The notes under the pieces were generated by a model. The model made no database searches and had not been told where the DNA came from. It saw only the letters and a list, made by a program, of their open reading frames with translations. A DNA stretch of 64,000 nt from the NCBI GenBank assembly GCA_965250105.1, contig OZ252290.1, positions 2,480,001 through 2,544,000 of the forward strand, in the 5' to 3' direction. Origin of the DNA: JBCBSK01 sp965250105. Lineage in GTDB: Bacteria; Pseudomonadota; Alphaproteobacteria; Rhizobiales; Tepidamorphaceae. Below, piece by piece: positions 52,507 through 59,897 of the stretch (within the stretch, counting starts at the first letter, position 1; each line of letters begins with the position of its first letter). Both the position numbers and the translations under genes were made by a program.

Positions 52507-52617
52507 ACTCTTCCTCCCTGTGTCGCCGCTCTGCGGTCAGCTGTTCCCCTCTGGAAGGTGAGTGTCCTTTCGGGCACTTGAAACTTCGGGCCAGGCAGCA
52601 ATGCCTGGCCCTTTTTT
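52507..52617 (+). ncRNA. putative small RNA, MmgR/alpha-r8 (Rfam suhB)-like
   Basis: About 111 nt between the peroxiredoxin and msrP. It begins ACTCTTCCTCCCTGTGTCGC, an exposed CCUCCC anti-ribosome-site motif. Next comes CCCCTCTGGAAGG, then a perfect hairpin GTGTCC-TTTC-GGGCAC (52562-52577), the linker TTGAAACTTC, and a strong terminator hairpin with TTTTTT. This order matches what I recall of the rhizobial MmgR (alpha-r8) sRNA, a trans-acting regulator. The 5' end is estimated; the promoter is not clear. No ORF fits inside. Confidence 0.6.
52588..52617 (+). terminator. rho-independent terminator of the small RNA
   Basis: GGGCCAGGCA, loop GCAA, TGCCTGGCCC, then TTTTTT. The 10-bp perfect GC-rich stem and T run make it one of the two best terminators in the window. 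It is oriented for plus-strand transcription, toward convergent msrP. Confidence 0.9.
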
Positions 52618-52633
52618 CTTTGGCGGCGTCGCG

Positions 52634-53647
52634 TCACATATAGAGGCGTTCGCCGTCGAGGCCGCGATACATGTCGGCGACGAATTCGCCATAGCCGTTA
52701 TAGATCTGGGTCGGCACGCGCTCGCCCTCCGGCGCGCCGAGCAGGCGTTCGGTGGCCTGGCTCCAGCGCGGATGCGGCACGTCCGGGTTCACATTCGCCC
52801 AGAAACCGTATTCCGAACCTTGCGTCGCCTCCCAGAAGGAGACCGGGCGCTGGTCGGTGAAGCTGATCCGGACGATCGACTTGATCGACTTGAAGCCGTA
52901 TTTCCAAGGCACCGCGAGGCGCAGCGGCGAGCCCATCTGTTTCGGCAGCGGCGCGCCATAGGCGCCCGTTACCATGAAGGCCAGTTCGTTGCGGGCTTCC
53001 GCCATGGTCAGCCCTTCGACATAGGGCCAGGTGTCGGAGAAATTGGTGCGCTGGGCGCTCGAGATCTCCGGATTGAAGAAGGTCTCCATCCGGACATAGC
53101 GCGCCGACGACAGCGGCCGGGCGAAATCGACCAGCGCGCGCATGGAAAAGCCGCTCCAGGGGATCGCCATCGCCCAGGCCTCGACGCAACGCAGCCGGTA
53201 AAGCCGTTCCTCGAGCGGCATCATGCGGATGAGATCATCGATGGCGACGGTGCGCTCCTGCTCGACCAGCCCGTCGAAGGTCACCGTCCAGGGCCGGATC
53301 GGCAATTGCTGGGCGGCCCGCGCGATCGTCTTCTGCGAGCCGAATTCGAAGAAGTTGTTGTAGGTGAAGTTGTATTCCGACGGCGTCACCGGCCGGTTGA
53401 GCACATAGCGCTGATTGCGCGGCACGGGATAGAGATCCCATGTCGGGTCGTCCTCGGGCGGCCCGTAGATCTCCTCGTCGAACAGGCCGAACAGCGCGCT
53501 TGCCGGCTTTGGTGCGGCAAGCGTCGCGCCGCCGGCCAGCGCGCCGGCCGCGACGCCCTTCATCAGGTTGCGACGGTTGAGAAAGATATGCTCGGGTGTC
53601 GCGGCGCTTTCAGGCAGTTCCCAGCCGCGACGGCGTTTGATCAGCAT
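52634..53647 (-). CDS. msrP: protein-methionine-sulfoxide reductase catalytic subunit MsrP
   Basis: A 337-residue periplasmic molybdopterin enzyme that repairs oxidised methionines. The Tat signal is NRRNLMKGVAAGALAGGATLAAPKPASA (about 24-51). The core is an oxidoreductase molybdopterin fold, with the molybdenum-ligating Cys in YRLRCVEAWAMAIPWSG near residue 153. MGSPLRLAVPWKYGFKSIKSIVRISF and YGFWANVNPDVPHPRWSQATER are typical of the family. GGAGGAG fixes the ATG. Its usual haem partner gene msrQ is not beside it. Links to modABC through its need for molybdenum. Confidence 0.92.
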   Translation of the reverse strand: MLIKRRRGWELPESAATPEHIFLNRRNLMKGVAAGALAGGATLAAPKPASALFGLFDEEIYGPPEDDPTWDLYPVPRNQRYVLNRPVTPSEYNFTYNNFFEFGSQKTIARAAQQLPIRPWTVTFDGLVEQERTVAIDDLIRMMPLEERLYRLRCVEAWAMAIPWSGFSMRALVDFARPLSSARYVRMETFFNPEISSAQRTNFSDTWPYVEGLTMAEARNELAFMVTGAYGAPLPKQMGSPLRLAVPWKYGFKSIKSIVRISFTDQRPVSFWEATQGSEYGFWANVNPDVPHPRWSQATERLLGAPEGERVPTQIYNGYGEFVADMYRGLDGERLYM

Positions 53648-53736
53648 CGATCCGCTCCTCCGAATCAGCCCCGTCACGCCGGATTAGGCCAAGATGGCGC
53701 GCGGGTCCATTCAAACAACCGTCACGTCTACGCCGC

Positions 53737-55800
53737 TCACGCGGCGGCGGATGCCGCCTGTTCCGCGGCCCGGCCCGTCAGCTCCTGCCAGTGGTCGAAG
53801 CGGGTCGTGAAACTGCCGACGCCAAGCGTGATCGAACGCAGTTCGATGATCAGGTCCTGCAATTCCGCCTCGGGTAATTGCGCGCTGACCACGTCCCAGC
53901 CATCCCAGCCCGACCGCGCATCGAAGCCGAGGATCTGGCCGCGCCGGCCGGCGACGATCGAATTGACCTTCGGCGTCGCTTCGGACGGCACCGCGATCTC
54001 GATCGACAGGACCGGTTCCAGAAGAACCGGCGCGCATTGCGGCAGGCCTTCGCGCATCGCCAATTGCCCGGCCATGCGGAAGGCCTGTTCGGATGAATCC
54101 ACCGAATGATGCGACCCGTCGGTCAGCGTGACCGCGACATCGATCACCGGAAAGCCGAGCGGGCCCTGCGCCAGGATATCGCGCACCCCGCCCTCGACGG
54201 CGGGGATATACTGCTTCGGCACGACGCCGCCGGTAATGGTCTCGTCGAAATGGAAGCCCGCGCCGCGCGGCAGGGGCTTGATGTCGACGACCACGTCGCC
54301 GAACTGCCCGTGTCCGCCCGACTGTTTCTTGTGCCGGCCGCGCACGCTGACCGGCTTGCGGATCGTCTCCTTGTAGCCGACGCGCGCCGGCCGCGTGGTG
54401 ACCGACACGCCGAAGCGGCCGGTCAGCCTTTCGAGCGCGACGCGCAAATGCATCTCGCCCTGGCCCTTGAGCAGCATGTCGCCGGTATCGGGATTGGGCG
54501 CGAAGCCGAGCGAGGGGTCCTCGTCGAGAAGCTTCTGGAGCGCGCCGGCGAGCTTCACCTCGTCCTTGCGTTCGACCGCCGACACCGCCCGCGCCAGGAC
54601 CGGCTGCGGCGGGACGACATCGATCAGGAGATCGCCGGCTGTGCCAAGCACCGCGCCCGTTGCAACCGTGTCGAGCTTGGACAGCGCGACCAGCGCGCCG
54701 GCTTCAGCCCGCTTCGTCTTCGTCCAGCCGGTGCCGTCGAGGCATGCCAGCGCGCTCGGCTTCACCATGCCGTCCGCATGCGCCAGCGTGTCGGTGTCGC
54801 TGAGAGAGCCGGCCATCACGCGGCCGATCGACAGCTTGCCGGCATGGCTCGTGTGTTGGGTCTTGATCACATAGACCGCCGGTGCCGCCACGTGGGACGC
54901 GCCGATGCCGATCCGCTCGGCGGCGCGGTCGACCGCCGGCACGTCGTGGCGCAGCGCCTTGAGCAGTCTCAGAATGCCGTTGCCGTTCAGCGCCGAGCCG
55001 ATCAGAAGCGGCACGATCAACCCTTCCGACAGATCGCGCGCCAGATCGTCGAAGACGAGATCGCGCGGTGGCTCGATGTCGGACAGAAGCTGTTCCATCA
55101 GCGCGTCGTCGAAATCGGCGAGTTGTTCGAGCATGGAAAAGCGCGCATCGAGCTCGCGGGCGCGCAGGTCCTCGCTCAACGGCACGATCTCGCTCGCCGC
55201 GTGCTCGCGATAGACGAAGGCGCGTTCGAGCGCGAGATCGACGAAGCCCGTGGCGATGCCGTTTTCGAAGATCGGCAATTGCCGCATCACCAGAGGCTGC
55301 CGGCTGGCCGGCTGCATCATTGCGACGGCCTCGTGGACGCTGCTCTCGCTGCGGTCGATCTTGTTCAGGAACAGAAGGCGCGGAATGCCGCGATCCTCCA
55401 ACTCATGCAGGATCACCCGTAGCGCCGGCACCTTCTTGGGATCGGCCTCGCCGACCACGATAGCGGCATCGATCGCCGGCAGCGCGGCGCGCATGTCCTG
55501 GTGAAACTCGATCGAGCCCGGACAGTCGATGAAATGGTAGCGGTCGCCGAGAAAGTCGATCGCGGCGAGATTGGCCTCGACGCTCATGCCATGGGCGCGG
55601 GCTTCGGCGCTGTCATCGCCAACCGTGGTGCCGTCGGCCACCGTGCCGGCGCGCGCCACGAGCCCGCCGCGCTCAAGAATGGCTTCGAGAAGCGTCGTCT
55701 TGCCCGCGCCCTGCGGGCCGACAAGCGCGATGACCTTGTCGCGCCGTCCGCCGTCCGCCTGCCCGCCAGTGTCCCCGTCCCGATTGTCCTTGTCGGCCAT
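53737..55800 (-). CDS. elongation factor G-like GTPase
   Basis: A 687-residue paralogue of EF-G. G1 is GPQGAGKTT (28-36), G3 is FIDCPGSIEF near 87 in place of the usual DTPG, and G4 is FLNKID near 143. Domains II-V follow, with HKKQSGGHGQFGDVVVDIKPL (about 478-498) and PVLSIEIAVPSEATPKVNSIVAGRRGQILG. It is widespread in Hyphomicrobiales as a second EF-G, with unclear role. GAGGAGGAG precedes the ATG. Compared with canonical EF-G the switch regions diverge, so it may not drive normal translocation. Confidence 0.85.
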   Translation of the reverse strand: MADKDNRDGDTGGQADGGRRDKVIALVGPQGAGKTTLLEAILERGGLVARAGTVADGTTVGDDSAEARAHGMSVEANLAAIDFLGDRYHFIDCPGSIEFHQDMRAALPAIDAAIVVGEADPKKVPALRVILHELEDRGIPRLLFLNKIDRSESSVHEAVAMMQPASRQPLVMRQLPIFENGIATGFVDLALERAFVYREHAASEIVPLSEDLRARELDARFSMLEQLADFDDALMEQLLSDIEPPRDLVFDDLARDLSEGLIVPLLIGSALNGNGILRLLKALRHDVPAVDRAAERIGIGASHVAAPAVYVIKTQHTSHAGKLSIGRVMAGSLSDTDTLAHADGMVKPSALACLDGTGWTKTKRAEAGALVALSKLDTVATGAVLGTAGDLLIDVVPPQPVLARAVSAVERKDEVKLAGALQKLLDEDPSLGFAPNPDTGDMLLKGQGEMHLRVALERLTGRFGVSVTTRPARVGYKETIRKPVSVRGRHKKQSGGHGQFGDVVVDIKPLPRGAGFHFDETITGGVVPKQYIPAVEGGVRDILAQGPLGFPVIDVAVTLTDGSHHSVDSSEQAFRMAGQLAMREGLPQCAPVLLEPVLSIEIAVPSEATPKVNSIVAGRRGQILGFDARSGWDGWDVVSAQLPEAELQDLIIELRSITLGVGSFTTRFDHWQELTGRAAEQAASAAA

Positions 55801-56044
55801 GTCGCGCTCCTCCTCCGCTGTTTCGACGACCATCGAAAGGTGCGTTCTCACGCCCGCTCTTGCCGGCGGGTCGGCGGATATCGTCCCAAGAGATCGGATC
55901 AGGCGCAAGGGGCGCGCACCCTGCCGGCCTGCAACCGGCGCTCGATTTCCGGTTGTGCCGTTCATCGAAGTTTAACGCCTGTGCAACACAAGGTTAACGG
56001 CGGGAGATCGATCGGAAACACGCCAGGTCACGGGGGGATCCGCA

Positions 56045-57523
56045 TTGAACAAACATGTTTCGATCGATGCGCCGTCTCGCGATGGCCAGGCCGGCGGTCA
56101 GGAACCGCGGTCCGATATGGCGGCCGCGGCGATGCCGCCTCATCGGCGGACGGCCGATGTCTTGCAGCCTGTGGTCGCGGCGATCGGCGGGCAGGGGCTG
56201 CGCCTGGCGGATGTTTCGGGCCAGCTCGAGGCCGTCGCCGGCCAGGCCGTCGCCGATCGCGATGCCTTCGCGCTGCTCTATGAGCATCTGACGACGGTTC
56301 AGGAAGCCAATGCCAAGATCGGCGACGATATCGGCGCGGCCCGCGCGGTCTCGGAAACCGTCACCGGAGATCTCGCCGCCTCGCGCGAGACGACGTCCGG
56401 CGCGATCGCCGAGATCGACCGGCTGATCGCCGATGTGCGTGCCCTCGAAGGCCGCATGCGGGAGGTGCAGAACGCGCTGGACGGGGTCGGCGACATCACC
56501 GCCATGATCCATGCGATCGCCCGGCAGACCAATCTTCTCGCGCTCAACGCGACCATCGAGGCGGCGCGCGCCGGCGATGCCGGCAAGGGCTTCGCGGTGG
56601 TCGCCGCCGAGGTCAAGACGCTGGCGACCGACACCGGGCGCGCCACCGCCGAGGTCGAGGACACGATCGCCGACGTGAAGAAGCGCTTCGGCGAACTGAG
56701 CGCCGACAGCCATCAGACCATGGGGCGGGCCGAACAGGTCGGCCGCAGCACCGAAGCCTTCGGTGGCATGCTCGACATGGTCGCTGAAGCGATCGGCTCG
56801 CTCGATGCCGGGACGAAGTCCATCGCCGCCAGCAGCAGCGAGGTACGGCAGGTCTGCGATCATTTCGCCCATGAATTCGTCGCGATGACGGATCACCTCG
56901 GTAGCTCCGCCGACACGCTCGGCGAGATCACCGGCCATCTGCGCGAGATCGCCGACGACAATGACCGGCTCATTCTCACCATCTCCGCCGATGTCGAGGA
57001 CACGACCGATGGGCGCATGGCGCGGCTTGCCGTCGCGACGGCGGCCCGCGTCGCGGCCTGCTTCGAGACCGCCCTCGCCGAGGGGCGGATCACGACCGGC
57101 GACCTCTTCGATCGCGACTACCGGCCGATCGACGGCTCCGACCCGGTTCAGCACATGACCCGGTTCACCGCCTTCACCGACGCCGTTCTGCCCGAGATCC
57201 AGGAAAGCCTGCTCGACGCCCATCCCGAGATCGCCTTCTGCGCGGCGATCGACGTGAACGGCTATCTGCCGACCCATAATCGTAAATTCTCCGAACCGCA
57301 GGGCCGTGATCCGGTGTGGAACGCCGCCCATTGCCGCAACCGGCGCATCTTCAACGACCGCACGGGCCTGCGCGCCGGGTCGCACCGGGAAAAGGTGCTG
57401 TTACAGACCTATCGCCGCGACATGGGCGGCGGCACCTTTGTCCTGATGAAGGACATGTCCGCGCCGATCATGGTCGGCGGCCAGCACTGGGGCGGCTTCC
57501 GCATCGGTTACAAGCCGGCCTGA
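56045..57523 (+). CDS. soluble methyl-accepting chemotaxis protein with C-terminal sensor
   Basis: A 492-residue chemoreceptor without transmembrane helices or HAMP. The signalling hairpin tip is AIARQTNLLALNATIEAARAGDAGKGFAVVAAEVKTLA (about 157-194) within a coiled coil. The C-terminal 150 residues form a separate globular domain: DLFDRDYRPIDGSDPVQHMTRFTAFTDAVLP, then YLPTHNRKFSEPQGRDPVWNAAHCRNRRIFNDRTG, and GGGTFVLMKDMSAPIMVGGQHWGGFRIGYKP. It is placed after the signalling region, the reverse of classical receptors. The TTG start has GGGGGG upstream; the next Met is residue 25. Confidence 0.85.
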   Translation: MNKHVSIDAPSRDGQAGGQEPRSDMAAAAMPPHRRTADVLQPVVAAIGGQGLRLADVSGQLEAVAGQAVADRDAFALLYEHLTTVQEANAKIGDDIGAARAVSETVTGDLAASRETTSGAIAEIDRLIADVRALEGRMREVQNALDGVGDITAMIHAIARQTNLLALNATIEAARAGDAGKGFAVVAAEVKTLATDTGRATAEVEDTIADVKKRFGELSADSHQTMGRAEQVGRSTEAFGGMLDMVAEAIGSLDAGTKSIAASSSEVRQVCDHFAHEFVAMTDHLGSSADTLGEITGHLREIADDNDRLILTISADVEDTTDGRMARLAVATAARVAACFETALAEGRITTGDLFDRDYRPIDGSDPVQHMTRFTAFTDAVLPEIQESLLDAHPEIAFCAAIDVNGYLPTHNRKFSEPQGRDPVWNAAHCRNRRIFNDRTGLRAGSHREKVLLQTYRRDMGGGTFVLMKDMSAPIMVGGQHWGGFRIGYKPA

Positions 57524-57549
57524 CCGGCCGTTTCAGCGAGCCTGATTAT

Positions 57550-58422
57550 TCAGTCCCGCCAGGGCGGTAGCCTTCTCTCCGCCTGGCTGGCGATCGGCTC
57601 GCCGCTGTCACGTTCCTTCACGGCCTGTTTGAAGCCGACTTCCTCGGCGCGTTCCTTCCACCATACTCCTTCCGGCGTGTGGCGGGTGATGCCGTCGAGC
57701 AGGGTGGCGAGTTGCTGGGTCGTGGCGAGGCCCTGATTTTCGAGCGCCGAATTGACCATCATCTTCATCATCATGAGCTGGTTCTTCGGTACGCCGGCCA
57801 TGCGGTCTGCCAGCGCCTGCACCGTGGCATCAAGCTCTGCTGCCGGAACCGCGTCGAGCGCCAACCCCATCTCCTTGGCCTCGGCGCCGGTGATCAGATC
57901 GCCGGTGAAGAGCATGCGCTTGGCGTTCTGCGCGCCGATCCTGAACACCCACATGCCAACCGACGGACAGCCCCAGATGCGCGATGGCGGATAACCCATC
58001 TTGGCGTCGTCAGCTGCCACAATTAGATCGCAGCAGGTCGCAATGTCCGATCCGCCAGCCACCGCATAGCCGTGGATCTTGGCGATCGTCGGCTTGTGGC
58101 AGCGCCACAGGCTCATGAAGGCCTGGGTGTTGGCATTCATGAACTTGTAGTCGACCATCGGGTCCCAGGGCATGTCCTGATAGCCCGGATTGAGACCCGC
58201 CGTCTCGGCGTAGGCGGTTAGGTCGTAGCCAGCGCAAAAGGCGCGGCCCGCGCCTTCGACCACGATGACATGGACGTTGTCGTCGGCGTCCGCGCGGTTC
58301 ACCGCCGCTTCGATCTCCTGTGGCGTGTGGCGATCGATGGCGTTCAGCTTGTCGGGCCGGTTGAGCCGGATCGTGGCGATCCGACCCTCGGTCTCATAGG
58401 CGATGGAGCGATAGTCGGTCAT
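57550..58422 (-). CDS. enoyl-CoA hydratase/isomerase (crotonase) family protein
   Basis: A 290-residue crotonase. GRIATIRLNRPDKLNAIDRHTPQEIEAAV (about 13-41) begins the fold. Oxyanion-hole segments are EGAGRAFCAGYDLTAYAE (about 57-74) and IAKIHGYAVAGGSDIATCCDLIVAADDAKMGYPPSRIWG (about 113-151). The substrate is unknown; a role in acyl-CoA degradation is likely. GAGGAGG is 5 nt before the chosen ATG; a GTG sits one codon earlier. It lies 22 bp after the aminotransferase stop on the same strand and may share its transcript. Confidence 0.88.
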   Translation of the reverse strand: MTDYRSIAYETEGRIATIRLNRPDKLNAIDRHTPQEIEAAVNRADADDNVHVIVVEGAGRAFCAGYDLTAYAETAGLNPGYQDMPWDPMVDYKFMNANTQAFMSLWRCHKPTIAKIHGYAVAGGSDIATCCDLIVAADDAKMGYPPSRIWGCPSVGMWVFRIGAQNAKRMLFTGDLITGAEAKEMGLALDAVPAAELDATVQALADRMAGVPKNQLMMMKMMVNSALENQGLATTQQLATLLDGITRHTPEGVWWKERAEEVGFKQAVKERDSGEPIASQAERRLPPWRD

Positions 58423-58444
58423 CACGGCCTCCTCGCCCCATCCG

Positions 58445-59647
58445 TCAGCTCAGCGCGTTGCAGAAGCGCTGGATCCGCTGGCAGGCCTCTTCCAGCGCCT
58501 CGGTCGAGGTCGCGTAGGAAATGCGGAAGGCCGGCGCCATGCCGAAGGCCGACCCGTGCACCACCGCGACGCCTTCCTCTTCGAGGAGGGCGGTGACGAA
58601 ATCCTCGTCGGTCGCGATCGTCACGCCGCCCGGCGAGGTCTTGCCGATCACGCCCGCGCAGGACGGATAGACATAGAACGCGCCCTCCGGCGTCGGGCAG
58701 TGGATGCCGTGCGACTGGTTCAGCATGGACACGACGAGATCGCGCCGCGCCTTGAAGACCTCATTATTCTTCGGGATGAAGTCCTGCGGCCCCGACAGCG
58801 CCTCGACCGCCGCCCATTGCGCGATGGAGCACGGGTTCGAGGTCGATTGCGACTGCACCTTGGCCATTGCCTTGATGACCTGCTCGGGCCCGCCGGCATA
58901 ACCGATCCGCCAGCCGGTCATCGCATAGGCCTTCGACACGCCGTTGACGGTCAGCGTGCGGTCGGCGAGTTCGGGCTCGACCTGGGCGACGGTGGTGAAG
59001 ACGAAGTCGTCATAGACGAGATGCTCGTACATGTCGTCGGTCATCACCCAGACATGCTCGTGGCGCTTCAGGACGTCGGTCAGCGCCTTGATCTCGTCGC
59101 GCGTATAGGCCGACCCGGTCGGGTTCGACGGGGCGTTGAAGATCAGCCATTTCGTCTTCGGCGTGATGGCCGCCTCAAGTCCTTCGGGCGTCAGCTTGTA
59201 GCCTGTATCGGCGGAGGTCTCGACGGCGACCGGCTCGCCGCCGCACAGCGCCACCATGTCGGGATAGCTGACCCAGTAGGGCGCCGGGATCAGCACCTCG
59301 TCGCCGGGGTTCAGCGTGGCGACGAGCGCGTTGTAGAGCACCTGCTTGCCGCCGGTGCTGACGCTGATCTGGCTCGGCGCGTAGGTCAGGTCATTCTCGC
59401 GGGCGAACTTGTCGGCGATCGCCGCCTTGAGTTCGGGAATGCCGTCGACGGCGGTGTATTTGGTCTTGCCGTCGCGGATCGCGCGGATCGCCGCTTCCTT
59501 GATATTGTCGGGCGTGTCGAAATCCGGCTCGCCGGCTCCGAGGCCGATGACGTCGCGGCCGGCGGCCTTCAATTCGCGCGCCTTGGAGGTGACCGCGATG
59601 GTCGCGGAGGGCTTAACGCGGGACAGCGAGGCGGACAGGAAGGACAT
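58445..59647 (-). CDS. aspartate aminotransferase (class I, PLP)
   Basis: A 400-residue type I aminotransferase converting aspartate and 2-oxoglutarate to oxaloacetate and glutamate, perhaps with prephenate activity as in related enzymes. IGLGAGEPDFDTP (about 35-47) and FNAPSNPTGSAYTRDEI (about 168-184) are conserved. The PLP-binding Lys is in VNGVSKAYAMTGWRIGYAGG near residue 238. RISYATS near 375 binds the substrate carboxylate. The ATG before SFLSASL has GGAG upstream. It is followed by a crotonase gene. Confidence 0.93.
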   Translation of the reverse strand: MSFLSASLSRVKPSATIAVTSKARELKAAGRDVIGLGAGEPDFDTPDNIKEAAIRAIRDGKTKYTAVDGIPELKAAIADKFARENDLTYAPSQISVSTGGKQVLYNALVATLNPGDEVLIPAPYWVSYPDMVALCGGEPVAVETSADTGYKLTPEGLEAAITPKTKWLIFNAPSNPTGSAYTRDEIKALTDVLKRHEHVWVMTDDMYEHLVYDDFVFTTVAQVEPELADRTLTVNGVSKAYAMTGWRIGYAGGPEQVIKAMAKVQSQSTSNPCSIAQWAAVEALSGPQDFIPKNNEVFKARRDLVVSMLNQSHGIHCPTPEGAFYVYPSCAGVIGKTSPGGVTIATDEDFVTALLEEEGVAVVHGSAFGMAPAFRISYATSTEALEEACQRIQRFCNALS

Positions 59648-59850
59648 GAGAAGGCTCCAAGAACGCAGGGTCGGGGCCGCGCGACAGTAACGGCTTGGCA
59701 TTGACGACGTGGCAATGACAGCGAGACCGTGACCGCGGGACAAACGCGCCGGACACTAAATCGGCCCGTCGGGGCTGGCAACCGTGAACCGGCCGCCAAG
59801 TTGCCCTGGATTCCTAGGATCGAGCATCCTGTCATGTGCCGACGACGAAA

Positions 59851-59872
59851 CGGCCGGGCGCGCGCCCGGCCG
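59851..59872. terminator. perfect 22-bp palindrome after the phytase-like gene
   Basis: CGGCCGGGCG joined to CGCGCCCGGCCG forms a self-complementary 22-bp stem, 25 bp beyond the stop codon of the secreted phytase-like protein. On the minus strand it is followed by TTTCGTCG. It is probably that gene's terminator. Confidence 0.6.
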
Positions 59873-59897
59873 TCGCATGGCAACGGGTCGTTGCGGC

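Noticed and set aside
52562..54109. 515-codon frame antisense to msrP and the EF-G-like gene
   Set aside because: It spans two well-supported genes and starts inside the sRNA terminator region; no motifs.
55968..55999. TTTAACG and GTTAACGG upstream of the chemoreceptor as a CtrA site
   Set aside because: The two TTAA units are 18 nt apart instead of 7, so they do not form a full box.
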